Assembly: GCF_000827885.1 (NCBI RefSeq)
Contig: NZ_JTKH01000008.1
Span: forward strand, 1 to 64,000
DNA length: 64,000 nucleotides
Direction of reading: 5' to 3'
DNA from: Vibrio renipiscarius
Lineage (GTDB): Bacteria > Pseudomonadota > Gammaproteobacteria > Enterobacterales > Vibrionaceae
The notes under the pieces were generated by a model that was not told the origin of the DNA, made no database searches, and saw only the letters and a program-made list of their open reading frames with translations. Both the position numbers and the translations under genes were made by a program. Within the stretch, counting starts at the first letter, position 1, and each line of letters starts with the position of its first letter. Positions 9,895-20,095 of this stretch are shown here, one piece after another.

Positions 9895-11189
9895 CGCACC
9901 ACCAATCGAGTTGGAAGAATAAACGAGAACTTACTGCCAACGCCCACTTCACTCCAAATATCCAAGTGTGAATCATGATGTGAAAGCGCATGTTTTACGA
10001 TAGCTAAGCCAAGGCCACTGCCACCGGTATCGCGTGAACGGGCTTTATCCACTCGATAGAAACGCTCGGTTAAGCGGTGGATATGTTGCGGTTCAATCCC
10101 CTCGCCGCTATCTGACACCTCCAAACAAGCGCCTTGCAGCGTCTTAAACCAACGTACATTGACATTGGCTCCAGCTGGAGTGTATTTCACCGCATTGTAG
10201 ACCAGGTTCGAGATCGCACTGCGTAGCTGGTCTTCATCACCCAGTACCAGGAGCGACTCATCGACATCAAAGCTCAACTGATGATTGTGTTCACCACTTA
10301 AACTTAAGGCCTCTTTTTCTAAGACCTCCAACATAGCCGGCACATTAACGACTTCATCTTGTTCATGCATTGGCGCCGCTTCGATTTTTGATAATGTCAG
10401 CAGTTGATTGACCAAACTGTTCATTCGATTCAGTTGCTCGGTCATCACTCCATGCGCTTTTGGCCACATCGGTCCAACCAGCATGTCCGGATCTTCAGTC
10501 ATCTCAAGGTAGCCTTGTAGAACCGTCATCGGTGTGCGTAATTCATGAGAAACGTTAGCAAAGAAGTTACGTCGCATGCCTTCAAGCTGCTTGAGTTGAC
10601 TCACATCACGAACCACCATCAGATGCTCACCTTCGGTGTAAGGCACGATACGCAGTTCCAACATCCGTTCAACATTGAGCGGTGAACACATTTCAAGTGG
10701 TTCGGAGAAGTCTTGCTTATTGAGGTATTTAATAAAATCCGGCGTGCGGATCAAATTTGAAATCGGTTGACCGGAGTCATCAGGCCAGCGAAAGCCTAAT
10801 AAATGTTGGGCCAGTTTGTTGCACCAAACAATGTTACCTTCACTGCGGAAAACCACCACCGCATCGGGCAGCGATTCTGCACCATTTCGGAATCGACGAA
10901 TAAGGTTGGTCAACTCTTTGCGCTTTCTGCGCTGACGCTGTTGTAAACGGTAGATACCATTAAACAGGTGTTCCCAGTTGCCCGTTCCAGATGGCGGCGT
11001 CAGGCGTTTTTCATCCCATAGCCATGCGGACAGACGCATTTGATTGTGTAAGTGCCATAAAAGCTGCAAAGCCGTCGCTGCAAAAAGCAACCACGGCATG
11101 TAGCCAAATATTAAGCCAACGACGATCCAGGGGGTGTAAAAAAAAGCCAGCTCCCAGGCTAGCCTTTTCCATGTTAACTTTTCTACCAC
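9891..11189 (-). CDS. phoR: Phosphate-regulon sensor histidine kinase PhoR
   Basis: This inner-membrane sensor kinase (432 residues) phosphorylates PhoB in low phosphate and dephosphorylates it through PstSCAB/PhoU input in high phosphate. It has two close N-terminal membrane helices (about 10-46), a PAS domain (about 105-195), the H box [12 protein letters not shown] with His215, and an ATPase domain with N box ([11 protein letters not shown]), DSGEGI and GGSGLGLAI. It starts 4 bp after phoB and overlaps pstS by 4 bp. Confidence 0.97.
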   Translation of the reverse strand: MVEKLTWKRLAWELAFFYTPWIVVGLIFGYMPWLLFAATALQLLWHLHNQMRLSAWLWDEKRLTPPSGTGNWEHLFNGIYRLQQRQRRKRKELTNLIRRFRNGAESLPDAVVVFRSEGNIVWCNKLAQHLLGFRWPDDSGQPISNLIRTPDFIKYLNKQDFSEPLEMCSPLNVERMLELRIVPYTEGEHLMVVRDVSQLKQLEGMRRNFFANVSHELRTPMTVLQGYLEMTEDPDMLVGPMWPKAHGVMTEQLNRMNSLVNQLLTLSKIEAAPMHEQDEVVNVPAMLEVLEKEALSLSGEHNHQLSFDVDESLLVLGDEDQLRSAISNLVYNAVKYTPAGANVNVRWFKTLQGACLEVSDSGEGIEPQHIHRLTERFYRVDKARSRDTGGSGLGLAIVKHALSHHDSHLDIWSEVGVGSKFSFILPTRLVVR

Positions 11190-11193
11190 TTAT

Positions 11194-11883
11194 TTAAGCC
11201 TTCGTTGAGAAGCGATACCCGGCACCACGCACGGTTTGAATAAGCTTATCATGACCATCCATTTCGAGCGCTTTACGCAAACGACGAATATGCACATCAA
11301 CGGTCCGATCTTCGACATAGACGTTCGTGCCCCAAACATTATTCAATAACTGTTCGCGGCTATAAACGCGCTCTTGATGCGTCATAAAAAAGTGCAGCAT
11401 CTTAAATTCGGTTGGCCCCATATCCAAAGCTTGGTCATTTGACGTCACACGGTGTGATACGGGATCCAACTTTAACCCCTGCACATCAATCAAATCTTCA
11501 AGCGCGGTCGGGGTCACTCGACGAATCACGGCTTTAAGGCGAGCAACCAACTCTTTCGGTGAAAACGGTTTGGTGATGTAATCATCGGCACCCACTTCTA
11601 GGCCACGAACTTTATCTTCTTCTTCACCACGTGCGGTCAGCATGACAACCGGAATGTTTCGCGTCAGCTCTTCACGCTTCATATGTTTGATGAAGTTAAT
11701 CCCGCTGCCGCCAGGTAGCATCCAGTCCAATAGCACGAGATCTGGGAAGGGTTCTGCTAGTTTGGTTACCGCTGTCTCGTAATCTTCAGCTTCGACGGCT
11801 TGATAACCTTTTTGTTCAAGAACAAAGCACAGCATTTCGCGGATTGGGGCTTCATCCTCAACTACTAGAATCCTTCTAGACAT
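11194..11883 (-). CDS. phoB: Phosphate-regulon response regulator PhoB
   Basis: This 229-residue OmpR/PhoB-type regulator has the E. coli length. Its receiver domain (1-125) has the acidic pocket VVEDE, the phospho-acceptor Asp53 in [10 protein letters not shown], and the conserved Lys in TKPFSPKEL. The winged-helix DNA-binding domain follows ([25 protein letters not shown] is split across the recognition helix). When phosphorylated it activates Pho-box promoters. It heads phoB-phoR-pstS and has a candidate Pho box upstream, as expected for autoregulation. Confidence 0.97.
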   Translation of the reverse strand: MSRRILVVEDEAPIREMLCFVLEQKGYQAVEAEDYETAVTKLAEPFPDLVLLDWMLPGGSGINFIKHMKREELTRNIPVVMLTARGEEEDKVRGLEVGADDYITKPFSPKELVARLKAVIRRVTPTALEDLIDVQGLKLDPVSHRVTSNDQALDMGPTEFKMLHFFMTHQERVYSREQLLNNVWGTNVYVEDRTVDVHIRRLRKALEMDGHDKLIQTVRGAGYRFSTKA

Positions 11884-11963
11884 AATTGAATAACCTTATG
11901 GTGTTGGGCGTATTAAAGTTGAGGCGTGACGCCTCTCGATTAATAAACATTATTGCGAGTAAT

Positions 11964-11982
11964 TATGACACTTTTGTGACCT
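11964..11982 (-). promoter_or_regulatory. Candidate Pho box upstream of phoB
   Basis: On the minus strand the half-sites GGTCA and TGTCA are exactly 11 bp apart with an A-rich linker (AGGTCACAAAAGTGTCATA), which fits the tandem PhoB site. It is 81-99 bp before the phoB ATG, a usual distance. Position and pattern agree, but binding is inferred. Confidence 0.6.
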
Positions 11983-12139
11983 TTGAAAACAAATTTTCAT
12001 AGAAGCTTCTTGGTCTGACGCTTGAAGTTTAACCAAATCGCGCTAGCTACCGAGATTTTCTTCATCCGATAAGACACAAGCCAAAAAATTCCCTATCATG
12101 AGTGACTAAACGTCAACGCCGTCAAAATAGAGAAACATT

Positions 12140-13054
12140 ATGTGGTTTAAAAACTGTCTGGTTTATCGTGTAAACCGTGAAGTCGACTTCAAAGCAGACC
12201 AGCTTGAAACGCAATTGGCTGAATTTCGTTTTACCCCATGTGGTAGCCAAGATAAACAAAAGTTTGGCTGGGTTTCGGCGATGGGCCGTCATGGCGACAT
12301 GATGACGCATCTCTCAGAAGACCGTATTCTAGTTTGTGCGAAAAAAGAAGAGAAAATGCTGCCCGCTTCAGTGATCAAAGACTCATTGAATGCAAAAGTA
12401 GATGCTCTTGAAGCGCAAGAAGGTCGTCCTTTGAAAAAGAAAGAAAAGGACAACTTGAAAGATGACATTATTATGGATTTGTTGCCACGCGCCTTTAGCC
12501 GTAGCAACTATACGTCGGTACTGATCTTGCCAAAACAAGGCTTCATCCTTGTTGATGCCAGCAGTTACAAAAAAGCAGAAGACGTATTAGCACTATTACG
12601 TAAAACCATGGGTAGCTTGCCTGTCGTTCCCGCGATTCCAGAGAAAGCGGTTGAAACGACACTGACCGAATGGGTAAAAACAGGCCAAACGCCAACAGGT
12701 ATTAGCCTGCTTGATGAAGCCGAATTGAAATCAGTTCTTGAAGAAGGCGGCGTGATTCGCTGTAAAAAACAAGAGTTAACCGCAGATGAAATTCGTAGCC
12801 ATATCGAAGCGGATAAGATGGTGACGAAACTGGCAATCAATTGGCAAGATCGCATTGAATTTATCCTTGCCGAAGATGGTAGCATCAAACGTCTTAAGTT
12901 TTCCGATGAGCTAAGAGATCAAAACGAAGACATTCCGCGTGAAGATCAAGCGGCTCGCTTTGATGCTGATTTCTCACTAATGTGTGGTGAATTAAGCGCA
13001 TTTTTACCGAACTTATACGACGCGCTGGGCGGTTTACCGCATCCAAATGCTTAA
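12140..13054 (+). CDS. rdgC: Recombination-associated protein RdgC
   Basis: RdgC (304 residues) forms a ring-shaped dimer that binds double-stranded DNA without sequence preference and limits RecA activity. The N-terminus [10 protein letters not shown] and the segment [11 protein letters not shown] are family hallmarks, and the length matches the family (about 303). GAGA lies 7 nt before the ATG. It is divergent from phoB with a 256-bp shared upstream region. It is not obviously in an operon with the next regulator gene. Confidence 0.96.
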   Translation: MWFKNCLVYRVNREVDFKADQLETQLAEFRFTPCGSQDKQKFGWVSAMGRHGDMMTHLSEDRILVCAKKEEKMLPASVIKDSLNAKVDALEAQEGRPLKKKEKDNLKDDIIMDLLPRAFSRSNYTSVLILPKQGFILVDASSYKKAEDVLALLRKTMGSLPVVPAIPEKAVETTLTEWVKTGQTPTGISLLDEAELKSVLEEGGVIRCKKQELTADEIRSHIEADKMVTKLAINWQDRIEFILAEDGSIKRLKFSDELRDQNEDIPREDQAARFDADFSLMCGELSAFLPNLYDALGGLPHPNA

Positions 13055-13094
13055 TCGTTGCTACTTTTAATTGTTAGAGTAAAGAGATACACCG

Positions 13095-14042
13095 ATGAAC
13101 GTGAGTTTTGATACTCGTTGGTTAGAAGACTTTCTGACGCTCGCCGAGGTTCGTAATTTTTCTAAAGCAGCAAAATTACGTCACATCACTCAACCCGCTT
13201 TCGGACGTCGTATAAAATCTCTTGAGAATACGGTCAGCCAACAATTGATTGACCGTAATTCTAGCCCAATCAAGCTGACGCCAGCAGGCAAGCTATTTCG
13301 GCTGACAGCTAAAGCGATGATCCAGCAAATGGAGCATGGTGTCGCTGAGCTGCAAAATAATGCCCAGCCAATGCTTTCGCCAGTCTCAATTGCTAGCCCG
13401 CATACCTTATCATCGCCGGCTTTAATTCAATTATTAGACAGTATTCAAGATCAGCAAATTCCCTACTCGGTCGATGTACTACGAGTCGATCTTGGCATTA
13501 AAGCGCTTAAAGATGGTCAATGTGATTTCTTTATGGGCTTTGATCATATCGCTTTGCTTCAGCCGCCTTTTCAAAATCAATTACTCGGACATGGTCATTA
13601 TCTATTAGTCTCCGTTGCAGATAACGGCCAAGCACTGTATTCGCTCGATGATGAGTCAGTCCCTTATCTTCGTTATACTTGTGAGTCTTACTCCGCACGT
13701 CTACTTGAGCAGCATTATTCTCTTGTGCCTGATAATTTCGCCCCTATTTTTGAATCTTCTATGTGCCAACTGCATAAAGAAATGGTTTTACTGGGTAAAG
13801 GTATCGCTTGGCTTCCCGATTTACTGATTAAGAACGAATTAGATCAAGGCACCATCGTCCCTCTCGACCCACACCAATTTAATATCCCTTTTGCTGTTCG
13901 ACTTTATCGTTATAACACCAAAATAACCCAAGAAGCCGAACATGTTTGGCAGCTAATCGAAAATAAGTATTCACGACCAAACCCTTTTTGTACTCCTTGG
14001 CTAAACGGTGACAGTGCAAAAAACAAAGGCCTATTGGCATAA
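13095..14042 (+). CDS. LysR-family regulator, HypT (YjiE)-like
   Basis: This 315-residue LysR regulator has an N-terminal winged helix (RWLEDFLTLAEVRNFSKAA, ITQPAFGRRIKSLE) and an effector domain from about residue 95. The order and wording of both parts resemble E. coli HypT (YjiE), the hypochlorite-responsive regulator: TKWLYDFL there against TRWLEDFL here, and the late GIAWLPD segment. HypT senses oxidation of methionines; whether that applies here is unknown. It is followed by a deaminase-like gene and a purine permease on the same strand, which are its likely targets. Confidence 0.85.
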   Translation: MNVSFDTRWLEDFLTLAEVRNFSKAAKLRHITQPAFGRRIKSLENTVSQQLIDRNSSPIKLTPAGKLFRLTAKAMIQQMEHGVAELQNNAQPMLSPVSIASPHTLSSPALIQLLDSIQDQQIPYSVDVLRVDLGIKALKDGQCDFFMGFDHIALLQPPFQNQLLGHGHYLLVSVADNGQALYSLDDESVPYLRYTCESYSARLLEQHYSLVPDNFAPIFESSMCQLHKEMVLLGKGIAWLPDLLIKNELDQGTIVPLDPHQFNIPFAVRLYRYNTKITQEAEHVWQLIENKYSRPNPFCTPWLNGDSAKNKGLLA

Positions 14043-14141
14043 CGATGCCGATTCGGCATAGCAAGTAAAAATTTAGCATTTCACAAAGCAAACGATCACT
14101 ATACATAATGCGCGCAATCGTTTGCTATCAGATTAATCAGA

Positions 14142-15245
14142 ATGAAAACTCGCTCTCTTACCCAATTTTATCAAGATATTCCCAAGCTTGATTTGCATTA
14201 CCACTTGTTAGGTGGTGTGAAGCTCAGCACGATGCAGGCTCTTGCAAATAAGTACCAAGTTCCCCTTTCTGAGGAAGATGCAAAATCCTATTACCGCCAA
14301 TACCAAATCCCTGGCGCGAAAAGAAAAGGGGGAATTGAAGCCCTCACTTTCTTGTACCGAATTATGCGTGAACCCGTTGACTATCAAACGGTCGTAATGG
14401 AAGTGGCTGAAGCGGCAAAGGCATCCGGTTTACGTTATATCGAAACCTTTTGGAACCCAAGCGACAGCGCCATTTCCTACGATATATTACACCCGGCACT
14501 GGTTGAAGCTGCCGATCTCGCCGAGCAAACGTTTGGGGTCATCATTCGTTATATTCCATCGATCAATCGAGAGACGAGTCCTGAAATTGCTGTCGAAATG
14601 ATTGAAGAAGTAATCCAGCATCCTCACCCCTACGTGCTTGGCGTCGGCATTGACTATAAAGAACAAAACGCACCGGTTGAGAATTTTTGGAAAACCTATC
14701 GCCTTGCTGAACTGAATGGCCTGAAAAAGACAGCGCACTGTTCAGAATTTGGTTTGCATTGGCGAAATGTTGAAACCGGTATTGAATTAATTGGCTGCGA
14801 CCGAATCGACCATGGCTACTCTATCGTCGACAACCCAGAGCTTATGCACAAATACGCGCTTTCAGGCGTGCCATTTACCGTTATTCCATCAAACACCTAC
14901 TTTCTAATGCAGTGGCCAAATAACACCGAATGGCAACAAAAACAGCCGATTCGTATGATGGCTAAAGCAGGTCTAAACATCATTCCATGCACTGATGATT
15001 GGTACATTCATGATACCGATAGCGCTAACTGCTATCGCGTTATGGTGGAAGAGCTTGGCTTCGATCTCGATGCTATTCGCCAAATGATTGAAAACAGCAT
15101 TGATGCAGCCTGGGTTTCTGAGCAGCAAAAATTGACCTGGAAAAAAGAGTGGTTAGCTGAGTTTGATCACTTACGCGCCCAACTCATCGAAGAGCCAATG
15201 ATAGACGCGTCTCTTTACACGCCTTACCAAAAATTGAGTCAATAG
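14142..15245 (+). CDS. Adenosine/adenine deaminase-like amidohydrolase
   Basis: This 367-residue metal-dependent hydrolase of the ADA family keeps the metal and catalytic motifs in divergent wording: DLHYHLLGG (His19, His21), AHCSEFG where ADA has HAGE (the catalytic Glu is kept), RIDHGY for RIGHG, and PCTDDW for NTDDP. It should therefore be active as a zinc-dependent deaminase of adenosine or a related purine, but the substrate is uncertain. The stop lies 11 bp before an AzgA-like purine permease gene with which it surely shares a transcript. Confidence 0.8.
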   Translation: MKTRSLTQFYQDIPKLDLHYHLLGGVKLSTMQALANKYQVPLSEEDAKSYYRQYQIPGAKRKGGIEALTFLYRIMREPVDYQTVVMEVAEAAKASGLRYIETFWNPSDSAISYDILHPALVEAADLAEQTFGVIIRYIPSINRETSPEIAVEMIEEVIQHPHPYVLGVGIDYKEQNAPVENFWKTYRLAELNGLKKTAHCSEFGLHWRNVETGIELIGCDRIDHGYSIVDNPELMHKYALSGVPFTVIPSNTYFLMQWPNNTEWQQKQPIRMMAKAGLNIIPCTDDWYIHDTDSANCYRVMVEELGFDLDAIRQMIENSIDAAWVSEQQKLTWKKEWLAEFDHLRAQLIEEPMIDASLYTPYQKLSQ

Positions 15246-15256
15246 GATATTTAGCT

Positions 15257-16588
15257 ATGGAAATCGCAGCACAACAATCACAAAGCAAGATTGCTCAGTT
15301 TTTTAAATTTGAAGAAAACCACACAAACTTTAAAAAGGAAATCATTGCCGGGTTAACCATTTTCACCACAATGGCTTACATCATTGCCGTTGTGCCAGGA
15401 ATGCTCAGTAAGAGTGGCATGCCATTTGATGCGACCTTAACCGCCACGATTTTAATGACGGTAATAACCACTCTCGCGATGGCTTTCTACACCAATCGCC
15501 CTTTTGTACTTGGGCCTGGCTTAGGTAGTGTGGCTATCTTCTCTTACACTCTACTCGGTAATGGCGTTCCTCTTAGCATTGCTTCTGGCATCGTGTTTAT
15601 TTCTGGCGTTTTATTTATGCTGGTCTCTTTCCTTGGCGTTCGCGACTTTATTGTAAAAGTGATCCCCCATGGCATTAAAGTGTCGGTCGGGGTGGGGATT
15701 GGTCTTTTCATTGCTCTACTTGGCTTCAAACAAGCGGGCATTATCGTTGCCGACGCTCGTAAAAATGTCCTGATCTTTGGTGATTTAACCACACCAGAAA
15801 CGCTACTGGCTATTGCGAGCTTCTTCTTAGTGTTGTTCTTTACTACACGTAAGATTCAAGGGGGTATCATTCTCTCTATCTTGGTTACGACAATCATCGC
15901 GATTCCAATGGGTATTGCTCATGTTCCGGAGAACATGTTTAGCTTTCCCGCGAGCATCAGTGGCCTTGCATTTGAGCTCGATATTCTTGGCGCATTAGAT
16001 CCGAAGTATTTACCCTTCTTACTCGCTTTCTTTATTCCTGACTTCTTCTCTACATTAGGTACGCTGCTCGGCGTAGGTAGCCAAGCTGGATACTTAGATA
16101 AAGACGGTAACTTACCAGGCATCGATAAAAACTTTCACGTTGACTCATGTGCGACAACATTTGGTGCACTATTCTCTACGCCGGTGATGACAACTTACCT
16201 AGAAAGTGCCGCGGGTGTTGAAGCGGGTGGTCGCACTGGATTTACTGCGGTGATCACTGCGATTTGTTTTGCGGCGACATTATTTTTAGCGCCACTCGCA
16301 GGCATGATTCCAACCGCAGCGACGGCACCGGTATTGATGTTTATTGGTATTACTATGATGAGCTCAATCCGCAAAGTGAACTTCGATGATGTGACGGAAT
16401 ATCTACCGGCGTTTGTTTGTGTCGTGATCTCTATCTTCTCGTTCAATGCAGGCAATGGTATTGCTGCGGCAATGCTGGTTTACGGTTTCCTAAAAATTGT
16501 GACTGGCCGCTACAAAGAAGACCATTGGTCTGTCTACGTGATTGCCCTACTGATGATCCTCTATTTCTATAACTTAACGATGCACTAA
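15257..16588 (+). CDS. NCS2/AzgA-family purine permease
   Basis: This inner-membrane permease (443 residues) has about 12-14 hydrophobic helices. Motifs of the AzgA-like (guanine/hypoxanthine or adenine) branch are present: TIFTTMAYIIAVVP, ADARKN, DFFSTLGTLLGVG and TTYLESAAGVEAGGRTG. It probably imports a purine base by proton symport. AGGA lies 9 nt before the ATG. With the upstream deaminase-like gene it forms an uptake-and-deamination pair under the neighbouring LysR regulator. Confidence 0.9.
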   Translation: MEIAAQQSQSKIAQFFKFEENHTNFKKEIIAGLTIFTTMAYIIAVVPGMLSKSGMPFDATLTATILMTVITTLAMAFYTNRPFVLGPGLGSVAIFSYTLLGNGVPLSIASGIVFISGVLFMLVSFLGVRDFIVKVIPHGIKVSVGVGIGLFIALLGFKQAGIIVADARKNVLIFGDLTTPETLLAIASFFLVLFFTTRKIQGGIILSILVTTIIAIPMGIAHVPENMFSFPASISGLAFELDILGALDPKYLPFLLAFFIPDFFSTLGTLLGVGSQAGYLDKDGNLPGIDKNFHVDSCATTFGALFSTPVMTTYLESAAGVEAGGRTGFTAVITAICFAATLFLAPLAGMIPTAATAPVLMFIGITMMSSIRKVNFDDVTEYLPAFVCVVISIFSFNAGNGIAAAMLVYGFLKIVTGRYKEDHWSVYVIALLMILYFYNLTMH

Positions 16589-16690
16589 TGCGGCCGTGTA
16601 TTAACTGAATCCGGTCATAAACGGCACAATAAAATTCAGCACACTGCTCCCCATTGGATACGGTTGCTGAATCGCATCCAATATCCCCCC

Positions 16691-16718
16691 AAAATGCCCT
16701 TATATAAAGGGCATTTTT
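16691..16718 (+). terminator. Intrinsic terminator after the purine permease gene
   Basis: The stem AATGCCCTT/AAGGGCATT is followed by TTT, about 100 bp past the permease stop. Confidence 0.8.
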
Positions 16719-16868
16719 GTCACGGTCTCACCCACTCACTACTCTGGAAACAATGGGAGGGCACGCATATCTACTGGTCAATGTTCTCATTTTAACGTAA
16801 AATCTGCGCCCCTATTCCATCAGGTGGAATTGGCCTGACTTGAGATCAGATACTAAGAGAATTGAGCA

Positions 16869-18266
16869 ATGACAGAGAAAAAATTCGTACCAGAACTGCT
16901 ATCACCAGCAGGTAGCCTAAAAAACATGCGTTACGCGTTCGCTTATGGCGCCGATGCGGTATACGCTGGCCAACCACGTTACAGCCTTCGCGTGCGTAAC
17001 AATGAGTTTAACCACGAGAACCTTCAAATTGGTATCAACGAAGCGCATGCCCTAGGCAAAAAGCTTTACGTGGTGTGCAACATTCAGCCGCACAACTCAA
17101 AACTAAAAACGTTTATCCGCGATTTAAAACCTGTGGTTGAAATGGGCCCTGACGCATTAATCATGTCTGACCCAGGTCTAATTATGATGGTTCGCGAAGC
17201 CTTCCCTGATGTGGCTATCCACCTGTCAGTTCAAGCGAACGCAGTAAACTGGGCAACGGTAAAATTCTGGGCTGCGTACGGCGTTGAACGTGTTATCGTT
17301 TCTCGCGAACTTTCTCTAGAAGAAATTGAAGAAATCCGTGAACACTGTCCTGAAACAGAACTTGAAGTGTTTGTTCACGGCGCACTTTGCATGGCGTACT
17401 CTGGTCGCTGTCTACTGTCTGGTTACATCAATAAACGTGACCCTAACCAAGGCACGTGCACTAACGCTTGTCGTTGGGAATACAAAGTAGAAGAAGGCAA
17501 AGAGAACGACTCTGGTCAAATCGTTGAAAAATTCGATCCAGCAGCGGTACAAACCATCGAAGTGGCTGACGAACGCCCTGAGACCACGATTGGTCGCGGC
17601 AAGCCTATCGATGACGTGGTTCTGCTTTCTGAAAGCCACCGCCCTGAAGAAAAAATGGCGGCGTTTGAAGATGAGCACGGCACTTACATCATGAACTCAA
17701 AAGATCTACGTGCTATCCAACACGTTGAACGTTTGACTCAAATGGGTGTGCACTCACTGAAAATCGAAGGCCGTACTAAATCATTCTACTACTGTGCACG
17801 TACTGCGCAGGTTTACCGTAAAGCGATTGATGATGCTGTGGCAGGCAAACCATTCGATGAAAGCCTAATGAGTACGCTAGAGAGCCTAGCACACCGCGGC
17901 TATACCGAAGGCTTCCTACGTCGTCACACGCACGATAGCTACCAGAACTACGACTACGGTTACTCAGTATCAGACGCGCAACAATTTGTTGGTGAATTCA
18001 CGGGCAAACGCCGTGGCGATCTTGCTGAAGTTGAAGTGAAGAATAAGTTCATTGTTGGCGATAGCTTAGAGCTAATGACGCCAAACGGTAATGTGAACTT
18101 CACTCTGGAAGCGATGGAAAACCGCAAGTCAGAAGTGATTGATGATGCGAAAGGTAATGGCCACTTTGTCTTTATCCCTGTCCCACAAGATATGGATTTA
18201 GAATACGGTCTACTGATGCGTAACCTAAACGATGGTCAAGATACTCGTAACCCAACGGGTAAGTAA
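16869..18266 (+). CDS. trhP: tRNA 5-hydroxyuridine hydroxylase TrhP (YegQ), U32 family
   Basis: This cytoplasmic protein of 465 residues belongs to the U32 peptidase-like family. The family signature is clear: EVFVHGALCMAYSGRCLLS, followed by two further cysteines (GTCTNAC), which together are thought to hold an Fe-S cluster. In E. coli TrhP makes 5-hydroxyuridine at wobble U34 using prephenate as oxygen source. The C-terminus differs in length among relatives. The next gene, a YfhL-type ferredoxin, starts 20 bp later. Confidence 0.95.
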   Translation: MTEKKFVPELLSPAGSLKNMRYAFAYGADAVYAGQPRYSLRVRNNEFNHENLQIGINEAHALGKKLYVVCNIQPHNSKLKTFIRDLKPVVEMGPDALIMSDPGLIMMVREAFPDVAIHLSVQANAVNWATVKFWAAYGVERVIVSRELSLEEIEEIREHCPETELEVFVHGALCMAYSGRCLLSGYINKRDPNQGTCTNACRWEYKVEEGKENDSGQIVEKFDPAAVQTIEVADERPETTIGRGKPIDDVVLLSESHRPEEKMAAFEDEHGTYIMNSKDLRAIQHVERLTQMGVHSLKIEGRTKSFYYCARTAQVYRKAIDDAVAGKPFDESLMSTLESLAHRGYTEGFLRRHTHDSYQNYDYGYSVSDAQQFVGEFTGKRRGDLAEVEVKNKFIVGDSLELMTPNGNVNFTLEAMENRKSEVIDDAKGNGHFVFIPVPQDMDLEYGLLMRNLNDGQDTRNPTGK

Positions 18267-18286
18267 CCACTACTTGGTAAAAATGA

Positions 18287-18541
18287 ATGGCGCTGTTAAT
18301 TACCGATAAATGCATCAACTGTGATATGTGTGATCCTGAATGCCCGAATGGCGCAATCAGCATGGGTGATTCGATCTTTGAGATTGACCCAAACCTATGT
18401 ACTGAATGTAAAGGTCACTACGACAAGCCGACGTGTCAGTCCGTTTGTCCTATTACAAAATGCATTATCACCGATCCAAATCATATTGAGAGCGATGAAG
18501 AACTTCTTGAGAAGTTCGTCATCATCCAAGGTCTAGCGTAA
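18287..18541 (+). CDS. yfhL: YfhL-family 4Fe-4S dicluster ferredoxin
   Basis: This small ferredoxin (84 residues) has two cluster motifs: CINCDMCDPECP, and CTECKGHYDKPTCQSVCP with the insertion typical of Alvin-type ferredoxins. It was chosen to start at the second of two close ATGs (18287) because the protein begins MALLITDKC like its relatives. It follows trhP closely; the pairing suggests, by inference only, that it gives electrons to TrhP or maintains its cluster. Confidence 0.95.
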   Translation: MALLITDKCINCDMCDPECPNGAISMGDSIFEIDPNLCTECKGHYDKPTCQSVCPITKCIITDPNHIESDEELLEKFVIIQGLA

Positions 18542-18577
18542 GCCTAAGACCGCCTCACTAGGTTGGATGTCATCACT

Positions 18578-18607
18578 AAAAAGGCTCATCATTGATGAGC
18601 CTTTTTT
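18578..18607 (+). terminator. Intrinsic terminator after yfhL
   Basis: The stem AAGGCTCATC...GATGAGCCTT is followed by TTTT, 37 bp past the yfhL stop. Confidence 0.9.
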
Positions 18608-18634
18608 ATTGCGCATAAACCCGTTCAAATCACT

Positions 18635-18943
18635 TTAACCTGATTTAATAATCGGGAAGATATTGCAGTACAATTCCTTCTCATATTGAAAATCAAGCTG
18701 TTCACGCCAGTTTACCGCCTTGCCAATAGGGATGAGGAAAAAAATTTCTCGCGACGTATCGGTAACAAACGCTAAGCCATGAGGCATTAACTCATAGTGC
18801 ACATCATGCACGAAATTAGGGTCTAATCTTTGCCTGCCAGTAAGATGATTCACTTCATCACGTGAAATGGTTACCGACTCCGTAGCACTGCTAAATCTCA
18901 GCTTTAGCCACTCAGCAAAATCTTTTGCACATACCATTGTCAT
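18635..18943 (-). CDS. Hypothetical protein, 102 residues
   Basis: I do not recognise this protein. It is soluble, with no signal peptide or membrane helix, and has a mixed alpha/beta look with a hydrophobic strand FFLIPIGKAVNW and a preceding GLAFVTDT. The start is supported by AAGGA 7 nt upstream on the minus strand. It stands alone between the yfhL terminator and mepA, with its own 230-bp upstream region. Codon use is like its neighbours. Confidence 0.65.
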   Translation of the reverse strand: MTMVCAKDFAEWLKLRFSSATESVTISRDEVNHLTGRQRLDPNFVHDVHYELMPHGLAFVTDTSREIFFLIPIGKAVNWREQLDFQYEKELYCNIFPIIKSG

Positions 18944-19175
18944 GGGAGTGTCCTTGCTTCTGTTTGAATAGGAGTTAAGCCGAGCTTCCTATTTCATGAT
19001 TGAAATTTGTGTAACCAACTTTTCATAATTATTGTTGTCGTTAAACGCCAGTAAGCGCATCAAGATACATATCAAAAGGATAGTTATTTAAATCTAGAAG
19101 AGGATTCCAGGTTTCTCCACTTTCAAAGTGTGAATTCTATTGCTTCACTATTTTTAAGCGTCGGGTTTAGACGGC

Positions 19176-20045
19176 TTATTGGTTCTGCTGAACGATTTGC
19201 AGACACTGTTGAGGCATGATTTTCTTCGGTTTAGGCTTCGCGACTTTAGACGTATTTTGAGAAGGCTCTTCTTTCTTAGATTGCACCGTTTTTACGGGGT
19301 ACTTAGGGTGCCAACTCGCTACTTCTTTCCCACACCCATCCCCGGCAGGTGGTGGCGCTTGATTGACACAAGTCGCATCACCACTAGGACACGCGAGACG
19401 CACGTGCATATGGTAATTGTGCCCCCACCAAGGGCGAACTTTACGAAGCCAATCACGATTTTCATCAGCATCGCGGCACAATTTTTCTTTGATCAACGGG
19501 TGAACGAAAATTCTGGCTACTTGCTTATCTCGCGCAGCCATCTTGACCATTTGAAAATGGCGATCATCCCAATTTTTATCGATCAACCGATACGATTTCA
19601 TATCAACAAGACTTTGAGGCTTGGGAACTTTAAGGGTATTTTCCGAGAGTTTTTTATCTGCCAAACGAAACCAAATATCAATATCTAAGCCGGTTTGATG
19701 GCTAGAGTGCCCAGAAGAAAAGCGACCACCTTGAGGGAGAGACATGTCCCCAATCAAGAGATGTGTATGTAAGTCTTGATCGGCTTTTTGGGCGAGACGG
19801 GTAATAAATTGAATCGCTTCTGGGTGGCCATAATAGCGTTTATTTTGACTGCGCAGCACCTGATAACCTTGCCCTTCTAACGGCAACGCTTTGCCACCAA
19901 TCAAACACCCATTCGCGTAGCTTCCGACCGATTCAGAAGGCGCATTGGAAGGTTGTGAATAGCCTTCCCATGGGGAAGAAAAGACCGAGACCGAAAAAGA
20001 AAGCGATACCATACAGATTGCCAATTTTAGCCATATCGCTTTCAT
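19176..20045 (-). CDS. mepA: Penicillin-insensitive murein endopeptidase MepA
   Basis: This periplasmic LAS-type zinc peptidase (289 residues) cuts D-alanyl-diaminopimelate cross-links in peptidoglycan. A signal peptide (LAICMVSLSFSVSVFSS) is present. The zinc motifs are HSSHQTGLDIDIW (the H...D pair) and WGHNYHMHVRL. Several cysteines at the C-terminal side suit disulfides as in E. coli MepA. The last 35 residues are a lysine/proline-rich tail. Confidence 0.95.
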   Translation of the reverse strand: MKAIWLKLAICMVSLSFSVSVFSSPWEGYSQPSNAPSESVGSYANGCLIGGKALPLEGQGYQVLRSQNKRYYGHPEAIQFITRLAQKADQDLHTHLLIGDMSLPQGGRFSSGHSSHQTGLDIDIWFRLADKKLSENTLKVPKPQSLVDMKSYRLIDKNWDDRHFQMVKMAARDKQVARIFVHPLIKEKLCRDADENRDWLRKVRPWWGHNYHMHVRLACPSGDATCVNQAPPPAGDGCGKEVASWHPKYPVKTVQSKKEEPSQNTSKVAKPKPKKIMPQQCLQIVQQNQ

Positions 20046-20095
20046 CGAGTCCTTCCTATTTTTATCTCACTACCGCGCGATTTATTTGCGCGAGT

